A stretch of DNA of 7,440 nt, taken from Verrucomicrobiota bacterium (lineage in GTDB: Bacteria > Verrucomicrobiota > Verrucomicrobiia > Opitutales > Opitutaceae). Below the pieces are notes generated by a model that saw nothing but the letters and a program-made list of their open reading frames with translations, made no database searches and was not told the DNA's origin. The stretch spans positions 1-7,440 of the forward strand of contig RFJS01000502.1 of assembly GCA_003694825.1 (NCBI GenBank), written 5' to 3'. The translations under genes and the position numbers were made by a program. Of this stretch, positions 1 to 5,522 are shown piece by piece (the stretch's first letter is position 1; each line of letters starts with the position of its first letter).

Positions 1-216
1 GCCGGGCAGGTCTATGACCTTGGCCCCGGCGGCGGCGAAGGCCGTATCGACATGCTCGACCCAGGCCCCCGTCTCCGGCGACTGGGTCTCGAGTGTAATG
101 ACGGCGCCATCGAAGGTGCCGGAGGCCTCGAGCCAGGCGGCATGCACACCGCCCCCCGGGCGCCAGAGCACCGCCGAGCCGGATCCGTTTGCGGTGACGT
201 TTTCGAGTAGTTTCAT
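1..216 (-). CDS. Probable tail-associated beta-rich protein (C-terminus cut by window edge)
   Basis: The frame starts at ATG 216-214 and runs open for 72 codons to the window edge, so only the N-terminus is seen. It begins MKLLENVTANGSGSAVLW. A later stretch reads ASGTFDGAVITLETQ, then SPETGAWVEHV and AKVIDLPG. Alternating hydrophobic residues with Gly/Thr turns and a 'GTF-GA-ITLE---SP' pattern resemble small beta-sandwich proteins found near tail genes in many siphophages; that resemblance is recalled from family knowledge, not searched. It lies 29 bases downstream of the tail-tube candidate. In lambda this place is held by the tail assembly chaperones G/GT, but this protein does not look like one. 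No Shine-Dalgarno is visible before the start. A real gene is likely because the frame begins right after the previous stop and keeps the same strand. Function is uncertain. Confidence 0.7.
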   Translation of the reverse strand, partial: MKLLENVTANGSGSAVLWRPGGGVHAAWLEASGTFDGAVITLETQSPETGAWVEHVDTAFAAAGAKVIDLPG

Positions 217-245
217 AATGCGAAGGCGTTGCAGCGGTGGCGGGA

Positions 246-734
246 TCAGGTGTCGAGACCGTCGACCGTCCAGGTGATGGCCCCCTGCTTGTTGGAGACG
301 AGCTTGAGCTGCACTTTGGTGAAATCGCCGTCGCCGAACTTGATGTTGCCCTCGACGGAAATGGTGCAGGGAAACCCGACCTCGCTCTTGAGCGCGACCT
401 TGCCGGTGTCGTCGTCCGGGTCAGGAACCCAGATCGTAGCGACGCCGGTGACGCGACCGGTGAGGGCGCCGCCGAAGAGGTCGGTGGCGAGGCGCTTGGC
501 CTCATCGACCTCGAAGGTCATAGACTCGGTGCTCTCGGTCACGACAGTGCGCACGCTGCGCAGCACGCCGTTGGCATCGGGGCGTTTGATGTTCTGCTCG
601 GTCTCATCGAGGCTGATGTCGAGCAGGCGGCTCTCGAATACGGTGGACGAGCCGCCGGCCGGCGTGAAGTCGATGACGCTGAGCCCGGCGTAGATCGATT
701 TGGTGGCATCGAAGGGTGAAGTGGGAATGGCCAT
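246..734 (-). CDS. Probable major tail tube protein (lambda V position)
   Basis: This 162-residue protein runs from ATG 734-732 to a TGA at 248-246. It would form the stacked hexameric rings of the tail tube. The sequence is beta-rich and acidic. The N-terminal part has FTPAGGSSTVFES (about 23-35), the middle has repeated Thr/Ser/Val strands, and the C-terminal part reads EGNIKFGDGDFTKVQLKLV (about 128-146), as expected of a tube-type beta sandwich. Lambda V is longer (246 residues) because it carries an extra C-terminal Ig-like domain; this one would be a core-only tube protein. It follows the U-like gene and the small membrane gene, which fits V in the lambda order. The 66-base leader (735-800) holds an 11-base tandem repeat and no Shine-Dalgarno. 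Assignment rests on position, size and composition rather than a diagnostic motif. Confidence 0.6.
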   Translation of the reverse strand: MAIPTSPFDATKSIYAGLSVIDFTPAGGSSTVFESRLLDISLDETEQNIKRPDANGVLRSVRTVVTESTESMTFEVDEAKRLATDLFGGALTGRVTGVATIWVPDPDDDTGKVALKSEVGFPCTISVEGNIKFGDGDFTKVQLKLVSNKQGAITWTVDGLDT

Positions 735-752
735 GGCAAGGAGCTATTGGTT

Positions 753-785
753 GGTGGTTGAGCGGTGGTTGAGCGGTGGTTGCTG
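753..785. repeat. Short 11-base tandem repeat in the tail-tube leader
   Basis: On the plus strand GGTGGTTGAGC occurs twice perfectly (753-763, 764-774), followed by a partial third copy at 775-785 that matches for eight bases. On the coding (minus) strand this gives repeated GCTCAACCACC. It fills much of the 66-base gap between the small membrane gene and the tail-tube gene, so it lies in that gene's untranslated leader. It could be simple slippage or part of a CA-rich initiation leader; no function can be assigned from sequence. Confidence 0.8.
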
Positions 786-800
786 CAAAAGCACAGGGGG

Positions 801-1067
801 TCATTTGTCCTTCGCCGCCGGCGCGCTTAGCGTCTGGACGTTCGCGTCGATGCGCGTCACCGTGTTATCGATGCGGTGCAGCGTTGTCTCGAGCCGTTCG
901 ATGCGCACCTCGAGGGCATCCTGCTCACGCTCGACGACGTCGAGGCGCGCGTGGGCTGTAGCCATTGTCCAGACCGCGCCACAGATGATGGCGAGGCCGG
1001 AGAGGACGGCAACAACCCGGGCTATCGGGTTGCGCGCATCATCGCCTGACACGGGAGGGAGGGTCAT
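801..1067 (-). CDS. Small membrane protein with C-terminal coiled coil
   Basis: This 88-residue protein starts at ATG 1067-1065, overlapping the upstream stop by four bases (ATGA), so its translation is probably coupled to the U-like gene. Residues about 16-36 (ARVVAVLSGLAIICGAVWTM region) form one hydrophobic membrane segment. Residues 52-80 have hydrophobics at 52, 56, 59, 63, 66, 70, 73, 77 and 80, an unbroken 4-3 heptad pattern, so a coiled coil is strongly indicated. The tail end is charged (AAKDK). No signal-peptidase site is obvious, so it is probably a single-pass anchor with an oligomerising domain. Lambda has no gene here between U and V. Candidate roles include a holin- or spanin-like lysis factor, an envelope or exclusion protein, or a membrane assembly factor; the sequence does not decide. 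The gene itself looks real. Confidence 0.85.
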   Translation of the reverse strand: MTLPPVSGDDARNPIARVVAVLSGLAIICGAVWTMATAHARLDVVEREQDALEVRIERLETTLHRIDNTVTRIDANVQTLSAPAAKDK

Positions 1068-1495
1068 GCTGTGAGCTTGAGCGGGTAGGCGAAGCCGAGG
1101 GTGTGCAGGATGTAGCCCTGTTCATCGACGCCGGCCTCGTAGTCGAGCAGCGAGAAGGTGATGCCGCCGGCGGTAGGCAGGTGCATGGCGGCGATGGCGG
1201 CCTCGACGAGATCGAGACCAGAAGGGCTGTGCGCGACAGTGCGCGACTCAGCGATGTACAGGTCGAGCTCAGCCTGCAGGAGAGCGCCGCCGCGGGCGCT
1301 GCCCCCCACCCGCCCGGCCTCGACGTAGCCGACGACGATGGCCACGCCGGTGGCCTCGAGCCTGTCGGTGATGGAGGCGGCAAGCGCGGCCTCGTCGGTG
1401 GCAGGGTCGAAGAGCAGCGGCGAGCCGAAGGCGGCGAGCGCGGCATCGGCATTAATGAGAGCCTGGGCGGCGGACTGGAGACCGGAGAGCGTCAT
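1064..1495 (-). CDS. Probable tail terminator / minor tail protein (lambda U position)
   Basis: This 143-residue protein starts at ATG 1495-1493, six bases after the Z-position gene stops, and ends in TGA overlapping the next ATG. Tail terminators form a ring that stops tube growth and joins the tail to the head. The layout fits a small alpha/beta protein: an N-terminal helix (SGLQSAAQALINADAALAAF, about 4-23), a helix with ITDRLEATGVAIVVGYVEAG (about 42-61), a strand LQAELDLYIAES (about 73-84), a helix LDLVEAAIAAMHL, and a C-terminal pair of strands (FSLLDYEAG and LHTLGFAYPLKL). The long basic-poor sequence and its place between the Z-like and tube genes match U/gp37-type proteins. No motif is diagnostic, so the assignment combines fold impression and gene order. 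Confidence 0.6.
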   Translation of the reverse strand: MTLSGLQSAAQALINADAALAAFGSPLLFDPATDEAALAASITDRLEATGVAIVVGYVEAGRVGGSARGGALLQAELDLYIAESRTVAHSPSGLDLVEAAIAAMHLPTAGGITFSLLDYEAGVDEQGYILHTLGFAYPLKLTA

Positions 1496-1501
1496 GGCTG
1501 G

Positions 1502-2194
1502 TCAGGTCACGCGGAGCCCGGCGGCGCGGAAGGCTCGGCGGACACTCTCCTGCTGCTTGCGGCGCAGGTAGGACTCAGTGTCCGCGCGCACGGCGCGCAC
1601 GGCGCCGGCGACGAGGCCGTAGCGGTTGGAGACGAGGGCGTGCGGGTAGCGCCCGCGGGCGTCGCGGTAGGTGGCGGTGATACGCAGAAAATCGCGCCCG
1701 CGCTGGACCTGGCCGAGCGGGCGGCCGGTCCGGTTGCGCACGTAGTAGACCCCGCGGGCGCTGGACGCGCGGCGGCGAAACCACAGAAACGAGGCGGCGA
1801 GCACCCCGAGGCCCCGGCCACGCAGGCTCAGCTCACGGCCCACGTATTTCTGGCGGAGGTTGAGTCGGCGCCCGCGCACCCGCCGGCGGCCGGTGGCGCC
1901 CTTGACTGAGGCGGCGCGCAATTCGCGCTCGTATTCACGCTGCAACGACGGACGAAGGACGGTGCCCCGCCCGCGGCGGGCGCGGGCATCCGCCTCGAGG
2001 CGGGCCAGGGTGCGGCCGCGCGTGGCGCGCGGATGCCCGCCCCACTGGCGGGAGCGGAAGGCGCGGAAAAGCTGGATGCCAAGGTCGCGACCTTTCCGGT
2101 CGAGGACCTCCTGGGCATCGCGGCCGGTGACACGGGCATAGGTGCGCAGCGCGGCAGCGAGGCGGTCGAACTCGTGCTGGATGGAGACGTGCAT
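1502..2194 (-). CDS. Arginine-rich minor tail/neck protein (lambda Z / HK97 gp10 position)
   Basis: This 230-residue protein starts at ATG 2194-2192, sharing one base with the preceding stop (TGATG), so translation is probably coupled. Lambda Z and HK97 gp10-type proteins help complete the tail end that meets the head. The N-terminus is helical (FDRLAAALRTYARVTGRDAQ, about 9-28), as in that group, followed by WGGHPRATRG and a strongly basic middle (GATGRRRVRGRR region). The C-terminal part has YYVRNRTGRP and PHALVSNRYGLVAG before a final basic helix. I count about 53 Arg in 230 residues, near 23 percent, with few Lys, which is unusual even in GC-rich DNA and suggests contact with DNA, RNA or an acidic partner. 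Family assignment rests on position, length and N-terminal character. Confidence 0.6.
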   Translation of the reverse strand: MHVSIQHEFDRLAAALRTYARVTGRDAQEVLDRKGRDLGIQLFRAFRSRQWGGHPRATRGRTLARLEADARARRGRGTVLRPSLQREYERELRAASVKGATGRRRVRGRRLNLRQKYVGRELSLRGRGLGVLAASFLWFRRRASSARGVYYVRNRTGRPLGQVQRGRDFLRITATYRDARGRYPHALVSNRYGLVAGAVRAVRADTESYLRRKQQESVRRAFRAAGLRVT

Positions 2195-2502
2195 CAGCGG
2201 TCGGTGAGGATCAGCTCGGTGACGCCGTGCGGGTGGTCCACGCGGTCGGCCACGCGGTGGGTGGTGGCATCGGCGAGGCGGGTGAGCGTGCTGCCCTTCT
2301 GCGGCGCGGGCGACGGCAGCTCCGACGTGAGGACGTGCAGGGCGTAGAGGTGCCCGGAGGCACCCTGCAGGCGCGGATCATCCGGCCGCAGGGTGCCGTG
2401 GACCCCAACGAACGACGCTGTCTTAAACAGGTAGGAAGAGCCAGCATGCTGCACAGCAGCACGAAACCCCACCTGGAAAATATTTTCCGCGGCGGTCGGC
2501 AT
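2194..2502 (-). CDS. Probable head-tail joining protein (lambda FII position)
   Basis: This 102-residue protein starts at ATG 2502-2500, two bases after the preceding TGA, and ends with TGA sharing a base with the next ATG. Lambda FII (117 residues) attaches to the filled head and makes the docking site for the tail. This protein is of matching size and has the expected beta-rich, turn-rich composition: AENIFQVGFRAAVQHAG near the N-terminus, SSYLFKTASFVGVHGTL (about 22-38), GHLYALHVLTSEL (about 50-62), KGSTLTRLAD and GVTELILTDR at the end. A weak AAGG lies about eight bases before the start. The order coat, FI-position, this gene, Z-position, U-position supports the role. Other short neck or connector proteins would fit equally well on sequence alone. 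Confidence 0.55.
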   Translation of the reverse strand: MPTAAENIFQVGFRAAVQHAGSSYLFKTASFVGVHGTLRPDDPRLQGASGHLYALHVLTSELPSPAPQKGSTLTRLADATTHRVADRVDHPHGVTELILTDR

Positions 2503-2504
2503 GG

Positions 2505-2945
2505 TCAGCCTTCGACCTCATCGGCGGAGAGTTCGAGCTCGGCATCCGCGGCGGCGGTGGCGACCGCCTCCCGGACGACTTTGCCGACCACCTCGCGGGC
2601 GGCGACCTCGGCTGAGCTGGCCTGCGCCGCTGCCCGGGCAGCGGCCAGCTCCTCCTGCTCGATACGCTTGCGCTCCTCCTCGGCAATACGGGCGGCGGCG
2701 CGGGCGGCGGCGGCCTCCTTGACGGGATCGCGCTGGGCCTTGCGGGCCAGCTCGATGGAGAGGCGGGCGGCGGCGGGCTCGCAATGCAGGCGCGGCTCCG
2801 GGTAGGTGTAGAGGCCGACAAAGTCGGCTTTGCCGGCGGCGACGGCAGCCTGATAGGCCTCCTCAGCGGCCAGGTTCTCCTCGCCGAGGTATTCAGTCTT
2901 CCACTTTCTTCCAGACTTGGACAGGACGATGATTGGTCGATTCAT
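2505..2945 (-). CDS. Ala/Glu-rich coiled-coil protein downstream of capsid (lambda FI position)
   Basis: This 146-residue protein starts at ATG 2945-2943 and ends at TGA 2507-2505. It has two parts. Residues 1-55 look folded (MNRPIIVLSKSGRKWKTEYL, then EEAYQAAVAAGKADFVGLY and YPEPRLHC). Residues about 65-135 are an uninterrupted Ala/Glu/Arg helix, probably a coiled coil (for example IAEEERKRIEQEELAAARAA). The C-terminus is acidic (ELELSADEVEG). It sits just after the capsid gene where lambda has FI, a packaging factor that links prohead and terminase; lambda FI is also helical and acidic, but I see no clear similarity. The frame stays open upstream into the capsid gene, yet the first sensible start is this ATG after a 110-base gap that has a stem-loop and a CAACC leader. 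A packaging or head accessory role is inferred from position only. Confidence 0.75.
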   Translation of the reverse strand: MNRPIIVLSKSGRKWKTEYLGEENLAAEEAYQAAVAAGKADFVGLYTYPEPRLHCEPAAARLSIELARKAQRDPVKEAAAARAAARIAEEERKRIEQEELAAARAAAQASSAEVAAREVVGKVVREAVATAAADAELELSADEVEG

Positions 2946-2969
2946 GGGCGGTGCTGGTTGATACAAGAA

Positions 2970-3022
2970 GGGCAGGGCGAGCTTGACGGGAGGATTGGCG
3001 GGCCGGCCTGCCCGCCCTGCCC
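2970..3022 (-). terminator. Stem-loop after the capsid gene, possible terminator or attenuator
   Basis: The 110-base gap after the capsid stop holds a perfect 10-base inverted repeat (GGGCAGGGCG at 2970-2979 against CGCCCTGCCC at 3013-3022) and, inside it, a perfect 7-base inverted repeat (GGCGGGC 2997-3003, GCCCGCC 3010-3016) with a 6-base loop. On the coding strand the outer stem is followed by TTCTTGT, a weak U-tract. The two stems share bases 3013-3016, so they partly compete, as in attenuators. A terminator or mRNA-stabilising hairpin between the highly expressed capsid gene and the next gene would make sense, but the U-tract is too poor for a firm terminator call. Confidence 0.4.
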
Positions 3023-3055
3023 CATTTGTGCGGCGCAAAGAAATCAGCGAGCGCG

Positions 3056-3961
3056 TTACGCGGTCTTGAGGATCTGGCCGTTGTTGGCGTTGCCCTTGGC
3101 GACGCCATACATCCAGCAGACGCGATTGTTGACGACGAGGGTGTTCGGATCGATCCACTGGTTGACCATGACGGTGAAGCCGGTCTTGGGGTCGGTCACG
3201 TAATCCATGACACCCGGGTAGGTGAGGTTCGGCGCCAGCTCCTCCGGGTTTTTCGGCGCCCGGGCGGCATAGACCGTAGAATCCGGCGTGCCGGCGAAGC
3301 CGACCATGTTGCCGGTGTTGGGGATGGCCGAGTAGGCCTCGAGCTCGAAACCAGCGACGTTCGGGAGGCGACCGGTCTGGATGGCATTCTGGTTGGCCGG
3401 GTTGTTGAGGGCGCTGACGACCAGGCTGTCGGCGAGGAGCGAGGCATCGACGGCGTCGTTGAAGACGAAGAAGCGGCGCTGCTCCGGGACCCCGCGGCTG
3501 TTGAGCGCCTGGCGCAGCGCCAGGAGCGTGTTGGTGTAGGACCAACCAGCGGCGACGGTCGTGGCGTTGGTGAAGTTGGTGGCGACCCAGAGGCCGGCCA
3601 CGGAATCGACGATGGAGTTGCCGATGGCGATGGCGATCGGCTCGGCCGACTCATCGATGAGGTCGCGGTCGGTGGCGTTGTATTCCGCCGGCGTGAAAGC
3701 GTGGTGGATCTCCTTGAACTGGTCGAGCGTGACCGGCACATCCGTATCGGCCCGGTCGGTCGCGCCGGTGCCGAAGTCGTTGACGGTCGGGATAGCGCGG
3801 ATACGGGTGATGACCTGCTGATTGAGGAGCGCGGTCTTGCTGCCGTCGAGGTCCTGGGTGCCCAGGGAGATGTTGCGGAGGAAGGGCCGCCGGGTGAAGG
3901 TGAGCTCAAGGGCGCGCTGCAGGATGAGCTTGCCAGCGAGGGTGCCAAGTGCGTTTGCCAT
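3056..3961 (-). CDS. Major capsid protein, P22 coat-like (HK97 fold)
   Basis: This 301-residue protein starts at ATG 3961-3959 and ends at the TGA-side stop at 3056. It is the shell subunit of the head. It begins MANALGTLAGKLILQRALEL, typical of coat N-arms. Residues about 75-89 (VPVTLDQFKEIHHAF) match the VTLDQ-K-VH-AFT signature I recall for the P22 gp5-type coat family, followed by the helix DLIDESAEPIAIAIGNSIVD (about 100-119). The region FFVFNDAVDASLLADS (164-179) and LPNVAGFELEAYSAIPN (199-215) also match that family's 'LNP...AL', 'G-IAGFDVY---NIP' pattern. It ends with strands rich in Asn/Val (DPNTLVVNNRVCWMYGVAKG). It is shorter than P22 coat (430 residues) and lacks room for the P22 insertion domain. 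It follows the scaffold candidate after a 39-base CA-rich leader without Shine-Dalgarno. Capsid identity is well supported; the exact subfamily less so. Confidence 0.85.
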   Translation of the reverse strand: MANALGTLAGKLILQRALELTFTRRPFLRNISLGTQDLDGSKTALLNQQVITRIRAIPTVNDFGTGATDRADTDVPVTLDQFKEIHHAFTPAEYNATDRDLIDESAEPIAIAIGNSIVDSVAGLWVATNFTNATTVAAGWSYTNTLLALRQALNSRGVPEQRRFFVFNDAVDASLLADSLVVSALNNPANQNAIQTGRLPNVAGFELEAYSAIPNTGNMVGFAGTPDSTVYAARAPKNPEELAPNLTYPGVMDYVTDPKTGFTVMVNQWIDPNTLVVNNRVCWMYGVAKGNANNGQILKTA

Positions 3962-4000
3962 AATGCAAAATCAGTTGAGTGGGTTGATGGTGGAAAATTG

Positions 4001-4504
4001 TCAGCGGAGGATCTTGTCGCGGTACTTCGCGTAGAAGGCGGCGGCCTCAGCGGGATCGTCGATCGACTCGTATTGCTCGCGGTAGTTGGTATCGCCACCA
4101 ATCTCGCCGGCGGCGGGAACGTCAAGCGGCTCGTGGCCAGCCTGGGCGACCTGCCGCGCGGCGCGGACGGCGATGGCCTGCTCGATCGCAGCGCGCGCGG
4201 ACTCCTCGGTGAGATCGTCGGGGGTGAGGTCGATGCCGAAGGCCCCGGCCGCGGCGGTAATCGACTGCAGGCGCGCTTCAAGTGCTGCGTATTGGTCCTT
4301 GAGCGGCACAGTGGCCTCGGCGACGCGCAGCTCGATGGTGTCTTCGAGCGCGGCCTCGATGGCGCCCGCGCTGAGGTCAGGATGGCCCTCGGCAGCCTCA
4401 TCGTCGGGGGTGAGGTCGAGGCCGAGGACCTCGGCGAAGGTGGATACGAGGCCGGTCAGTCGGTCGATTTCAGCCTCTGCGGATTTGAGCTTGTTTTTAA
4501 ACAT
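4001..4504 (-). CDS. Candidate scaffold protein with an internal duplication (lambda Nu3 position)
   Basis: This 167-residue acidic, helical protein lies between the protease and the capsid gene, where lambda has its scaffold. Scaffolds guide coat assembly and are removed, often by the phage protease. Two similar units are visible: helix LKSAEAEIDRLTGLVS, GLDLTPDD (28-35), helix IEAALEDTIELRVAEA; and helix LEARLQSITAAAGAFG, GIDLTPDD (90-97), helix ARAAIEQAIAVRAARQ. The two TPDD motifs are 62 residues apart. The C-terminus reads YREQYESIDDPAEAAAFY, then AKYRDKILR, a charged tail like coat-binding tails of scaffolds. I chose ATG 4504; an in-frame GTG at 4549 would add 15 basic residues (MRAARKNQIRTAADN) but would start inside a hairpin. 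Neither start has a Shine-Dalgarno. The scaffold role is inferred from position, acidity and helicity; a decoration or internal head protein is possible. Confidence 0.7.
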   Translation of the reverse strand: MFKNKLKSAEAEIDRLTGLVSTFAEVLGLDLTPDDEAAEGHPDLSAGAIEAALEDTIELRVAEATVPLKDQYAALEARLQSITAAAGAFGIDLTPDDLTEESARAAIEQAIAVRAARQVAQAGHEPLDVPAAGEIGGDTNYREQYESIDDPAEAAAFYAKYRDKILR

Positions 4505-4537
4505 GTTGTCGGCTGCGGTGCGGATTTGGTTTTTTCG

Positions 4538-4560
4538 CGCGGCCCTCACTATAGGCCGCG
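4538..4560 (-). promoter_or_regulatory. Hairpin in the leader of the scaffold candidate
   Basis: A perfect 7-base inverted repeat, CGCGGCC (4538-4544) against GGCCGCG (4554-4560), encloses the 9-base loop CTCACTATA (plus strand). On the coding strand it lies between the protease stop and the scaffold-candidate ATG, flanked by A-runs on both sides. The possible GTG start at 4549 falls in its loop. It is not a minus-strand terminator because no U-tract follows. It is preceded by a 12-base word shared with another junction, described separately. Confidence 0.5.
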
Positions 4561-4573
4561 GCGGTCTGATTTT
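4548..4573 (-). repeat. Junction repeat, copy B (with 7367-7392)
   Basis: On the coding strand AAAATCAGACCG (4573-4562) is identical to the word at 7392-7381, and the similarity extends to 23 of 26 positions without gaps. Both copies sit just before a gene start, and each leads into a GC-rich hairpin. Copy B lies directly after the protease stop and would continue that frame as RKKSDRRGL followed by two stops. Confidence 0.6.
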
Positions 4574-4578
4574 TTCCT

Positions 4579-5517
4579 CTAGAGGATGGCGGCGAGGTCG
4601 GTGAGAACTTCGTCAAGGTCGGTGACGAGGGTATCCACAAGCCCGGCACTCTGCGCGGCCGAGCCCGAAAAGCACTGGCCCTGCATGGTCTCGGCGGTGA
4701 CGCCCGGGCGGGCCGCCTGCACGGTGGCCTTGAATTCCCTGGAGATCTCCATGACCCTCGCCGTGATGAGGGCGCGCTGCTCTTCGGTGAGGCTGGTGCC
4801 CATGATGCCGGCGGCCTTGTGCGCGCCGTCCTTGATGAGCTCGACCTTGATGCCCTGCTTGGCGCACCACTCGGTGTAGTCGACCACGGCGGAGTAGACG
4901 CCGATGGAGCCGACATCGGCCGACCGAGTCGCGTAGAGACAGTCAGACTGGCATATGGCGTAGTAGCCGGCCGAGGCGGTGGTGGAGTCGCAGAAGGCGG
5001 CGACGGTCTTGCGCTCGGCGGTCGAGCGGACCAGCTCGGAGAGCTCGGGGATGCCGGTGGCGGTGCCGCCCGGCGTGTCGAGGTGCAGGAGGACAGCGGA
5101 GACGTTGTCGTCGTCGCGCGCGGCCCTGATCTCGGCCGCGAGGCGATCGACGGACAGCCCACCGGCGCAGGCCTCCTCGATGGCGCTGAGGTGCTTGCCC
5201 ATGATGCCGGAGCCCCAGATGTAGGCGATCTGGCCGGGGCCGGCATCGCTGACGAGTTGGGCGGCGCGGGCGTCGCGCTCCGGCCCATCGACGCCGGCAG
5301 CGGTGAGCTCGTCGGCAATGGCGAGCGTGATGTTTTCACCCGCGAGGTAGCGGGCGCTGGATACGGGCGCGCGGCTGAGCCGCTCGAGCGGCATGTCGAG
5401 CTCGACCTGTTCGGCAAAGAGCCGGGCATGCAGGACGGAGAAAATGGAGCCGAGCCAGGCGCGCTCGATGGCCCAAGGCGTATGCAAGACGGTGTGAATA
5501 ATGCGCGGGTAGCTCAT
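4579..5517 (-). CDS. S49 (SppA-type) prohead maturation protease, lambda C-like
   Basis: This 312-residue serine peptidase should cleave scaffold and capsid-associated proteins during head maturation. The N-terminus (YPRIIHTVLHTPWAIER, then AWLGSIFSVL) resembles the lead segment of phage S49 enzymes. The catalytic core shows LHLDTPGGTATG (144-155, oxyanion loop), the nucleophile Ser182 in TTASAGYYA, VGSIGVYSA (202-210) and the base Lys234 in DGAHKAAG. The Ser-Lys spacing of 52 equals that of Bacillus SppA (S147/K199), so a Ser/Lys dyad is well supported. It ends at FSGSAAQSAGLVDTL, the usual end of the S49 domain, followed by a short acidic helix. Lambda C (439 residues) carries the scaffold in its C-terminal part; here that part is absent, and a separate gene follows. 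ATG 5517-5515 starts five bases after the portal stop; the open frame upstream overlaps the portal and is a shadow. Confidence 0.92.
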   Translation of the reverse strand: MSYPRIIHTVLHTPWAIERAWLGSIFSVLHARLFAEQVELDMPLERLSRAPVSSARYLAGENITLAIADELTAAGVDGPERDARAAQLVSDAGPGQIAYIWGSGIMGKHLSAIEEACAGGLSVDRLAAEIRAARDDDNVSAVLLHLDTPGGTATGIPELSELVRSTAERKTVAAFCDSTTASAGYYAICQSDCLYATRSADVGSIGVYSAVVDYTEWCAKQGIKVELIKDGAHKAAGIMGTSLTEEQRALITARVMEISREFKATVQAARPGVTAETMQGQCFSGSAAQSAGLVDTLVTDLDEVLTDLAAIL

Positions 5518-5522
5518 AGTGA

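Noticed and set aside
1103..1909. A 268-codon plus-strand open frame
   Set aside because: It lies opposite the U- and Z-position genes, is Gly/Ala/Val-rich low-complexity sequence, and has no supporting context.
2505..3545. Long minus-strand extension of the FI-position gene into the capsid gene
   Set aside because: The upstream part is an out-of-frame shadow of the capsid sequence; the gene more plausibly starts at ATG 2945 after the intergenic stem-loop.
3026..4582. A 518-codon open frame on the plus strand opposite capsid and scaffold genes
   Set aside because: It is the antisense shadow of well-supported genes in GC-rich DNA, spans two genes and their gap, and shows no domain-like sequence.
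4546..4582. Plus-strand CTCACTATAGG resembles a T7 promoter core, and CCTCTAGAGG resembles a cloning-site sequence
   Set aside because: The rest of the T7 promoter is missing, the XbaI-like palindrome spans the end of a natural coding frame, and flanking genes continue normally, so vector contamination is unlikely.
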